This document shows positions 1 through 4,459 of a stretch of 5,251 nt of DNA, one piece after another. This DNA is from Acidicaldus organivorans (GTDB taxonomy: Bacteria; Pseudomonadota; Alphaproteobacteria; Acetobacterales; Acetobacteraceae). The notes beneath the pieces were generated by a model that saw only the letters and a program-made list of their open reading frames with translations, did no database searches and was not told where the DNA came from. The stretch lies in assembly GCA_000759655.1 (NCBI GenBank), contig KN174007.1, positions 8,418 through 13,668 on the forward strand, given 5' to 3'. Within the stretch, counting starts at the first letter, position 1, and each line of letters starts with the position of its first letter. Both the position numbers and the translations under genes were made by a program.

Positions 1-602
1 ACGGCGATGGCGAGCGCCGAGAAGGGCGTCTGGCTCGCCGGGCGGATCACCCCGGTGCAGCCCACCGCCCAGCCCGGCCCCGCCTTGCGGGTGATCATGG
101 CGGCAGGGAAGTTCCAGGGGGTGATCGCGGCGAAGACGCCGATCGGCTCCTTCTGGACGATGATGCGCCGCCCTTTGACGTTCTGTGGGATGGTATCGCC
201 ATAGACCCGCTTCGCCTCCTCGGCGAACCATTCGATGAAACTCGCCGCATACAGCACCTCGCCCTTGGCTTCGGCGAGCGGCTTGCCCTGCTCGGAGGTC
301 ATGATCAGGGCGAGGTCGTCGGCATTGGCGAGCATCAAGTCGTAGAGGCGGCGGAGAATGGCGGCGCGCTCCTTGGCGAGCATGGCGCGCCAGCCGGGAT
401 AGGCGGCATGCGCCGCCTCGATCGCCGCCCGCGTCTCGGCCGCGCCCATCGCGGGAACCTCGCCGATCACCTCACCGGTGGCAGGGTTCTGCACCTTGAG
501 GGTGCGGCCCGACTCGGACTGCACCCATTTGCCGCCGATATAGTTGGCCTGGCGGAAGAGGCTCGGATCCTTGAGGGGAAGGGATGAGGCGGGATTGAGC
601 AT
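1..602 (-). CDS. gabD: Succinate-semialdehyde dehydrogenase-type aldehyde dehydrogenase, N-terminal part (cut by window edge)
   Basis: This is the N-terminal 200 residues of an NAD(P)-dependent aldehyde dehydrogenase; the catalytic Cys and Glu lie outside the window. The closest family by recognised motifs is succinate-semialdehyde dehydrogenase (GabD), a cytoplasmic enzyme that oxidises succinate semialdehyde to succinate at the end of the GABA shunt. Seen in the translation: an FRQANYIGGKWV start typical of GabD, EQGKPLAEAKGE near residues 104-114, the Rossmann motif ITPWNFPAAMITRKAG at 160-175 with the oxyanion-hole Asn at 164, and PASQTPFSALA at 188-198. The ATG at 602 is chosen because a perfect AGGAGG lies 8 bases upstream. 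Odd: the usual family pattern GPALAAGCT-V-KPA reads GPGWAVGCTGVIRPA here, so the conserved cofactor-binding Lys is Arg187 and a Trp sits at 178. A related semialdehyde dehydrogenase with another substrate is possible. The gene is divergent from the ModE-type regulator. Confidence 0.9.
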   Translation of the reverse strand, partial: MLNPASSLPLKDPSLFRQANYIGGKWVQSESGRTLKVQNPATGEVIGEVPAMGAAETRAAIEAAHAAYPGWRAMLAKERAAILRRLYDLMLANADDLALIMTSEQGKPLAEAKGEVLYAASFIEWFAEEAKRVYGDTIPQNVKGRRIIVQKEPIGVFAAITPWNFPAAMITRKAGPGWAVGCTGVIRPASQTPFSALAIA

Positions 603-702
603 GGTGACGTCCTCCTCTGCGCGTGGGATGGAAGTCTAGGACGGGCGCGCCCTCCGCGCCACCCCTCTCCCCACCACCGCAGAGCTGTGGTTAGATGGGG
701 CC
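603..702. promoter_or_regulatory. Divergent intergenic region between gabD and the ModE-type regulator
   Basis: These 100 bases must hold the start signals of both genes. Visible elements are the palindrome GGGCGCGCCC (643-652), an overlapping inverted repeat GGCGCG-N5-CGCGCC (644-660), and a short inverted repeat ACCAC-N9-GTGGT (673-691) ending 11 bases before the regulator's ATG. The last is placed where an autoregulatory operator could sit, but it is short and could be chance in such GC-rich DNA. On the minus strand TAGACT lies 32 bases before the gabD ATG and is a weak -10 candidate with no good -35 partner. No E. coli-type ModE box (AT-rich TATA-containing inverted repeat) is present. 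The roles are inference. Confidence 0.3.
611..616 (-). promoter_or_regulatory. Ribosome binding site of gabD
   Basis: The minus strand reads AGAGGAGG followed by 8 bases and then ATG. This is a near-ideal Shine-Dalgarno sequence and fixes the gabD start at 602. Confidence 0.85.
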
Positions 703-1077
703 ATGCCACGCCTCGCCCACAAACCGGCCCCGCTTCCCCGCCACCGCGTGACGCTGCGACTCGATCTCGCCAACGGGGCGCGGATCGGGCCGGGCAAGAT
801 CGCGTTGCTCGAAGCGATCGCCGAGACGGGCTCGATCTCGGCAGCGGGGCGCAAGCTCAAGATGTCCTACCGGCGGGCCTGGGATCTGGTCGAGGCGCTG
901 AATTCGGGGCTCGGCGCCCCGGTGGTGCAGACCGCGACCGGAGGGGCGGGGGGCGGCGGGGCCCACCTCACCCCGCTCGGCACCGCGCTCATCAAGGAAT
1001 ATCGCAGTCTGGAGCGGCAGATCGACGAAGCCGCCCTGCCCCGCCTCGAAGCGCTGATCGCCGCCGCGCGCGGCTGA
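703..1077 (+). CDS. Stand-alone ModE-type winged-helix transcriptional regulator (no molybdate-binding domain)
   Basis: The 124-residue protein consists only of the LysR-like winged helix-turn-helix domain found at the N-terminus of ModE. The helix-turn-helix spans about residues 33-66 (ALLEAIAETGSISAAGRKL, then MSYRRAWDLVEALN). The family wing signature TATGGAGGGGAHLT lies at 77-90 and is followed by PLGTALIKEYRSLE. E. coli ModE (about 260 residues) continues into two TOBE/Mop molybdate-binding repeats; these are absent and the gene ends at a clean TGA. Short forms like this are common in alphaproteobacteria; whether they sense molybdate is not evident from sequence. The start at 703 fits the family length, although only a weak purine-rich stretch (GATGGGG) precedes it. 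It is divergent from gabD and convergent with pntB, so gabD or itself are the nearest possible targets. No molybdate transport genes are in the window. Confidence 0.85.
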   Translation: MPRLAHKPAPLPRHRVTLRLDLANGARIGPGKIALLEAIAETGSISAAGRKLKMSYRRAWDLVEALNSGLGAPVVQTATGGAGGGGAHLTPLGTALIKEYRSLERQIDEAALPRLEALIAAARG

Positions 1078-1122
1078 GGCGCGCGCATCGAAGGCACGCA
1101 TCAAGAAAGCGCAGGCGCCGTC

Positions 1123-1179
1123 AAAAAAGAAGCCGCCCCAGAGGACTTAACTCCGGAAGAGTCCATCTCCTGGGGCGGC
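1123..1179 (-). terminator. Intrinsic terminator of the pnt operon
   Basis: Inverted arms GCCGCCCCAG (1132-1141) and CTGGGGCGGC (1170-1179) pair perfectly over 10 bp. An inner pair GGACT/AGTCC (1143-1147 and 1160-1164) extends the stem. Read on the minus strand, the hairpin is followed at once by TTCTTTTTTGA (1131-1121), a classic U-tract, 36 bases after the pntB stop codon. The plus-strand side lacks a T-run (CTCTCGTG follows), so it terminates pntB transcripts rather than those of the regulator. The rest of the convergent gap (1078-1122 and 1180-1214) shows nothing recognisable. Confidence 0.92.
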
Positions 1180-1214
1180 CTCTCGTGATGCCTGCGATGA
1201 GGCGCGCCGAGCCC

Positions 1215-2789
1215 TCAGCGGCCCAGCGCCTGGACGATCTCCTCGGTCATCTTCTTCGCATCCCCGAACAGCATCATCGTGTTGGGGCGGTAGAAGAGCT
1301 CGTTCTCGACCCCGGCATAGCCGGTCGCCATCGAGCGTTTGACGAAGAGCACCGTCTTCGCCTTCTCCACCTCGAGGATGGGCATGCCATAGATCGGCGA
1401 GTTGGGATCGTTCTTCGCCGCCGGATTGGTCACGTCATTGGCGCCGATGACATAGGCCACGTCGGCGGTCTGGAACTCGTTGTTGATCTCCTCGAGCTCG
1501 AAGACCTCGTCATAGGGCACGTTGGCCTCGGCGAGCAGCACGTTCATGTGGCCCGGCATGCGGCCCGCCACCGGATGGATGGCGTATTTGACCTCGACCC
1601 CCTCCTTCTTGAGGATGTCGGCCAATTCGCGCACCGCGTGCTGCGCCTGCGCCACCGCCATGCCGTAGCCGGGGACGATGATCACCTTGGAGGCGTTCTT
1701 GAGGATGAAGGCGGCATCCTCGGCATTGCCGCTCTTCACGGTGCGGTCCACCGGCGCCCCGCCGGCCGCCGCCGCCCCGCCTTCACTGCCGAAGCCGCCC
1801 AGGAGCACGTTGATGATGCTCCGGTTCATCCCCTTGCACATGATGTAGGAGAGGATGGCGCCCGAGGAGCCGACCAACGCGCCGGTGATGATGAGGGCGA
1901 GGTTCTGGATGGTGAAGCCGATGCCGGAGGCCGCCCAGCCCGAATAGGAGTTGAGCATGGAGACGATCACCGGCATGTCGGCGCCGCCGATCGGGATGAT
2001 GAGGAGGAAGCCGAGCGCGCAGGAGAGCAGCGCGAGCAGCCAGAAGAGCGGCTGGTAGCCGCCGGTGGCGACGAAGGCGATGATGAGGAGGAAGCCGAGC
2101 GCGAAGGAGAGCAGCGCGATCAGCCAGAAGATCGGCTGGGGGGCGCCGGGGGCGACGAAGGCGATGATGAGGAGGAAGCCGAGCGCGAAGGAGAGCAGCG
2201 CGATCAGCCAGAAGATCGGCTGGTAGCCGCCGGTGGCGACGAAGGCGATGATGAGGAGGACGATGACGATGCCGATCGCCAGATTGAGCGGGTGCTGGTA
2301 GCGGAAGGTGATCGGCGCGCCGCTCATCAATGCCTGGAGCTTGGCGAAGGCGATCACCGAGCCCGAGAAGGTGATGGCGCCGATGGCGAGCCCCACCGAC
2401 ATCTCGATCAGGCTTTCGAGGTGGATGTCGCCCGGGGTGCCGATGCCGAACGCCTCCGGCGCGTTGAGCGCGGAGGCGGCGACGAAGACGGCGGCGAGAC
2501 CGACCAGGGAGTGGAAGGCGGCGACCAGCTGGGGCAGCGCCGTCATCTGGATGCGCAGCGCGATGAACACCCCCGCCGCCCCGCCAATCAGGAGGCCGAG
2601 CGCGATCAGCCCGTAGCCCGCGAGCGACATGCCGGGCTGGGCGAGCGTGGCGAGGATGGCGATCGCCATGCCCACCATGCCGAAGAGGTTGCCGCGCCGT
2701 GACGTGTCGGGATGCGAGAGGCCGCGCAGAGCGAGGATGAAGAGGACGGCGGCGATCAGGTAGAGGAGTTCGGTCAGGTCCTGGCTCAT
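1215..2789 (-). CDS. pntB: NAD(P) transhydrogenase subunit beta, with an in-frame triplicated membrane segment
   Basis: PntB forms most of the proton channel and carries the NADP(H)-binding domain III of the proton-translocating transhydrogenase in the inner membrane. The protein has 524 residues against about 460 usual (E. coli 462). The excess is explained by a 28-residue unit present three times (182-209, 210-237, 238-265), where the family has it once. Removing two copies gives 468 residues and aligns the key residues with E. coli: His93 (E. coli His91), Asp271 in GGADMP (Asp213) and Asn280 in MLNSYSGWAA (Asn222). Domain III shows VPGYGMAVAQAQ (372-383), HPVAGRMPGHMNVLLAEA (405-422), GANDVTNPAA (449-458) and KRSMATGYAG (484-493), all intact. 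The start at 2789 gives MSQDLTELLYLIAA as in the family; a longer open frame to 2942 overlaps pntAB and is not credible. SD GAGG overlaps the pntAB stop 5 bases upstream, suggesting translational coupling. Confidence 0.96.
   Translation of the reverse strand: MSQDLTELLYLIAAVLFILALRGLSHPDTSRRGNLFGMVGMAIAILATLAQPGMSLAGYGLIALGLLIGGAAGVFIALRIQMTALPQLVAAFHSLVGLAAVFVAASALNAPEAFGIGTPGDIHLESLIEMSVGLAIGAITFSGSVIAFAKLQALMSGAPITFRYQHPLNLAIGIVIVLLIIAFVATGGYQPIFWLIALLSFALGFLLIIAFVAPGAPQPIFWLIALLSFALGFLLIIAFVATGGYQPLFWLLALLSCALGFLLIIPIGGADMPVIVSMLNSYSGWAASGIGFTIQNLALIITGALVGSSGAILSYIMCKGMNRSIINVLLGGFGSEGGAAAAGGAPVDRTVKSGNAEDAAFILKNASKVIIVPGYGMAVAQAQHAVRELADILKKEGVEVKYAIHPVAGRMPGHMNVLLAEANVPYDEVFELEEINNEFQTADVAYVIGANDVTNPAAKNDPNSPIYGMPILEVEKAKTVLFVKRSMATGYAGVENELFYRPNTMMLFGDAKKMTEEIVQALGR
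1995..2260. repeat. Three tandem 84-base units plus a 14-base partial unit inside pntB
   Basis: Units lie at 1995-2078 (A), 2079-2162 (B) and 2163-2246 (C), with GATGATGAGGAGGA of a fourth at 2247-2260. Each encodes 28 residues running AFVATGGYQP, then about 14 hydrophobic residues starting FWL, ending in LLII. C and A differ at 2020, 2036 and 2048 (A gives Cys, Leu, Leu for Phe, Ile, Ile). B differs from C at 2140, 2141, 2143 and 2150 (VATGGYQP becomes VAPGAPQP). The shared 14-base word encodes the LLII at 178-181 and again at 262-265; in a single-copy ancestor these would be direct repeats 84 bases apart, an obvious substrate for slippage. The unit is a multiple of three, so the frame is kept. 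Confidence 0.97.
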
Positions 2790-2794
2790 CGCCG

Positions 2795-2798
2795 CCTC
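2795..2798 (-). promoter_or_regulatory. Ribosome binding site of pntB overlapping the pntAB stop
   Basis: The minus strand reads GTGAGGCGGCG and then ATG. The GAGG core sits 5 bases before the pntB ATG at 2789 and shares bases with the TGA of pntAB (2797-2799), which supports the 2789 start and coupled translation. Confidence 0.65.
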
Positions 2799-3195
2799 AC
2801 TTCGCCTTCTTGCGGAACATGGAGAGCATGCGTTGGGTGACGACGAAGCCGCCGAAGATGTTGACCGAGGCGAGCGCCACCGCGACGAAGCCGAAGCCGC
2901 GCGCCACCCCGCTCGCGGCAAGCCCGGCGGCGAGCATCGCACCCACGATGATCACCGAGGAGATGGCGTTGGTCACCGACATCAGCGGCGAGTGCAGCGC
3001 CGGGGTGACGTTCCACACCACGTAGTAGCCGACGAAGCAGGCGAGGACGAAAGTGGTGAGCAGGAAGACGAAGGGCGCTCCGGCATGGGCGGCGAGGCTG
3101 CTCGAGGTCATGGCGAGGGCCTCGGCATGATGGGCGAGCGCGGCGGCACGTTCGGCGAGGCGCTCTGCCTCGAGGGCGAGGTCTTGCGGGTTCAC
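2797..3195 (-). CDS. pntAB: NAD(P) transhydrogenase subunit alpha part 2 (small membrane subunit)
   Basis: This 132-residue protein is the small membrane subunit of the three-gene transhydrogenase, equal to the C-terminal membrane part of the two-gene E. coli PntA. The length matches the R. rubrum form (about 139). It has an Ala/Glu-rich amphipathic N-terminus (about 1-40), then three membrane helices at roughly 41-61, 76-95 and 100-120, and a basic RKKAK tail. Recognised family motifs are [19 protein letters not shown] (54-72) and [12 protein letters not shown] (75-86). The start is GTG at 3195, fixed by AAGGAGG 8 bases upstream and 17 bases after the pntAA stop. Unlike its two partners it shows no internal duplication. 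It assembles with PntAA and PntB. Confidence 0.95.
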   Translation of the reverse strand: MNPQDLALEAERLAERAAALAHHAEALAMTSSSLAAHAGAPFVFLLTTFVLACFVGYYVVWNVTPALHSPLMSVTNAISSVIIVGAMLAAGLAASGVARGFGFVAVALASVNIFGGFVVTQRMLSMFRKKAK

Positions 3196-3203
3196 GATCG
3201 GAT

Positions 3204-3210
3204 CCTCCTT
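3204..3210 (-). promoter_or_regulatory. Ribosome binding site of pntAB (supports a GTG start)
   Basis: AAGGAGG on the minus strand lies 8 bases before GTG at 3195, inside the 17-base gap after pntAA. It decides for the GTG over any internal ATG. Confidence 0.85.
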
Positions 3211-3212
3211 GG

Positions 3213-4424
3213 TCAGGCCGCGGAAGAGGGTTGGAACTGGGGGTGGATGACCGCACCGCCCCGGGTGAGCAGCGCGCCTTTGATGATCTCGTCGGTCTCG
3301 GGAAGCTTGGGCGCCTTCGCCTCCTTGTCCCAGAAGGTCGAGAGGAAGGTGAGCAGGTTGCGGGCGTAGAGCTGGCTCGCCGCCACCGGGATGCGCCCCG
3401 GCCAGTTGCGATGGCCGAGGATGGTCACGCCGTTCGGGGTGGTGACCACCTCGCCCGGGCGGGTGTCCTCGCAGTTCCCCCCGGCATCGGCGGCGAGATC
3501 GACGATGACGCTGCCCTCGCGCATCGAGGCGACCATCGGCGAGGTGACGATGGTGGGCGCCTTGCGGCCCATGACGAGGGCGGTGCAGATGATGATGTCG
3601 TTCTTGGCCACGGTGGCGGCCATCAGTTCCGCCTGCTTGCGGCGGAAGGACTCGCTCATCTCGCGGGCATAGGCCCCGGTCTGCTGCGCCGTCTCCTCGT
3701 CCTCGACGCCGACGAAACTCGCGCCGAGCGATTTGATTTCCTCTTTGGCCGCCGGGCGGACGTCGGTGGCCGAGACGATGGCGCCGAGGCGGCGCGCGGT
3801 GGCGATCGCCTGCAGACCCGCGACCCCGGCGCCGATGACGAAGACGCGGGCGGGGGGGACGGTGCCGGCGGCGGTCATCATCAGCGGAAAGCCGCGCTGG
3901 AAGGTGAAGGCGGCCTCGATCACGGCGCGGTAGCCGGCGAGGTTGGCCTGGCTCGAAAGCACGTCCATCGCCTGGGCGCGGGTGATGCGGGGCAGAAGCT
4001 CGAGCGCGACCGCCTCGACGCCGTGCCCGGCGAGTTCGGCGGCGAGCTCGGGGGTGGGGGCGAGCATGCCGATGAGCAGCGCCCCGCGCTTGAGCTTCTG
4101 GCGCTCTTCGGGGGCAGGCAGGCGGACGCAGAAGACGATGTCCGCCCCCTCCAGCATCGGCCCCGCCTCGGCGGCGATCTCGGCGCCGGCGGCGCGATAC
4201 TCGTCGTCACGGATGCCCGTGCGCAACCCGGCGCCCTGCTCGACGTGGTCGTCGAGCAGGGCGCCGGCGGCGCGATACTCGTCGTCACGGATGCCCGAGC
4301 GCAACCCGGCGCCCTGCTCGACGACCACGTCGAGGCCGAGCGCGGCGAGCTTGCGCACCGTCTCGGGCGTGGCGGCCACCCGGGTCTCGACCGGATCCTT
4401 CTCGCGAACCACCGCAAGGCGCAT
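3213..4424 (-). CDS. pntAA: NAD(P) transhydrogenase subunit alpha part 1 (NAD(H)-binding domain I), with an internal tandem duplication
   Basis: PntAA is the soluble cytoplasmic domain I, which binds NAD(H) and passes hydride to the NADP(H) domain of PntB. It is a member of the alanine dehydrogenase/transhydrogenase fold family. The protein has 403 residues; R. rubrum domain I has 384. Seen: [23 protein letters not shown] at the start, [25 protein letters not shown] (154-178), [12 protein letters not shown] (193-204), the Rossmann GxGxxG in [15 protein letters not shown] (196-210), ATDVRP with Asp221, and LAADAGGNC (310-318). Residues 35-60 ([20 protein letters not shown] plus ALLDDH) are repeated as 61-86 with one substitution (Ser to Thr) before the six divergent end residues; the family has this strand-loop-helix stretch once. 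Without one copy the length is 377, normal for the family. ATG 4424 is preferred over an ATG at 4460 that overlaps the upstream stop, because AAGGAGG lies 8 bases before 4424 and homology starts there. Confidence 0.96.
   Translation of the reverse strand: MRLAVVREKDPVETRVAATPETVRKLAALGLDVVVEQGAGLRSGIRDDEYRAAGALLDDHVEQGAGLRTGIRDDEYRAAGAEIAAEAGPMLEGADIVFCVRLPAPEERQKLKRGALLIGMLAPTPELAAELAGHGVEAVALELLPRITRAQAMDVLSSQANLAGYRAVIEAAFTFQRGFPLMMTAAGTVPPARVFVIGAGVAGLQAIATARRLGAIVSATDVRPAAKEEIKSLGASFVGVEDEETAQQTGAYAREMSESFRRKQAELMAATVAKNDIIICTALVMGRKAPTIVTSPMVASMREGSVIVDLAADAGGNCEDTRPGEVVTTPNGVTILGHRNWPGRIPVAASQLYARNLLTFLSTFWDKEAKAPKLPETDEIIKGALLTRGGAVIHPQFQPSSAA
4182..4323. repeat. 78-base-period tandem duplication inside pntAA
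   Basis: Bases 4182-4245 and 4260-4323 are 64-base direct repeats with a single mismatch (t4220 against a4298, Thr against Ser). They are separated by 14 bases, giving a period of 78 bases or 26 codons, so the frame is preserved. The duplicated protein stretch is VEQGAGLR(S/T)[11 protein letters not shown]. The spacer is not a copy of forward sequence: see the separate hairpin entry. Confidence 0.97.
4228..4267. repeat. Perfect 18-bp inverted repeat with 4-base loop at the pntAA duplication junction
   Basis: CCGGCGCCCTGCTCGACG (4228-4245) and its exact reverse complement (4250-4267) flank the loop TGGT. In addition, 4239-4267 is the exact reverse complement of 4306-4334 in the outer copy. 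The spacer of the duplication is therefore a short inverted copy of neighbouring coding sequence, encoding LLDDH. In the mRNA the arms could form a very stable hairpin about 160 bases into the pntAA coding region; no U-tract follows, so it is not a terminator. Confidence 0.95.
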
Positions 4425-4432
4425 GCCCAAGT

Positions 4433-4439
4433 CCTCCTT
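4433..4439 (-). promoter_or_regulatory. Ribosome binding site of pntAA
   Basis: AAGGAGG on the minus strand with 8 bases to ATG at 4424. It lies in the 35-base gap after the methyltransferase stop and decides for 4424 over the ATG at 4460. Confidence 0.85.
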
Positions 4440-4459
4440 CTTCGCCTGGTGGAGGGGCA

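Noticed and set aside
603..702. A ModE operator of the E. coli type upstream of the regulator
   Set aside because: No AT-rich TATA-containing inverted repeat is present; only short GC-rich inverted repeats are visible.
1995..2260. Tandem 84-base units as a CRISPR array or mobile element
   Set aside because: There are no unique spacers, the units are directly adjacent and coding, and they contain a family-specific membrane helix sequence.
687..2702. A 671-codon plus-strand open frame running opposite pntB, with Asp/Glu/Arg-rich repeats such as GDDEEEAEREGEQRDQPEDR
   Set aside because: It is the antisense shadow of pntB in GC-rich DNA and overlaps the ModE-type gene in another frame. The repeats are just the reverse reading of the 84-base units. 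It crosses the terminator and has no credible start signal or family likeness.
2790..2942. N-terminal extension of PntB by 51 residues to an ATG at 2942
   Set aside because: The extra residues are Ser/Arg/Ala-rich shadow of pntAB in another frame. Family homology and the SD sequence begin at 2789.
2786..3256. Minus-strand open frames overlapping pntAB and the pntAA end, and 4285-4800 across the pntAA/methyltransferase boundary
   Set aside because: Their translations are Arg/Pro/Ser-rich shadows in alternative frames, with no recognisable domain.
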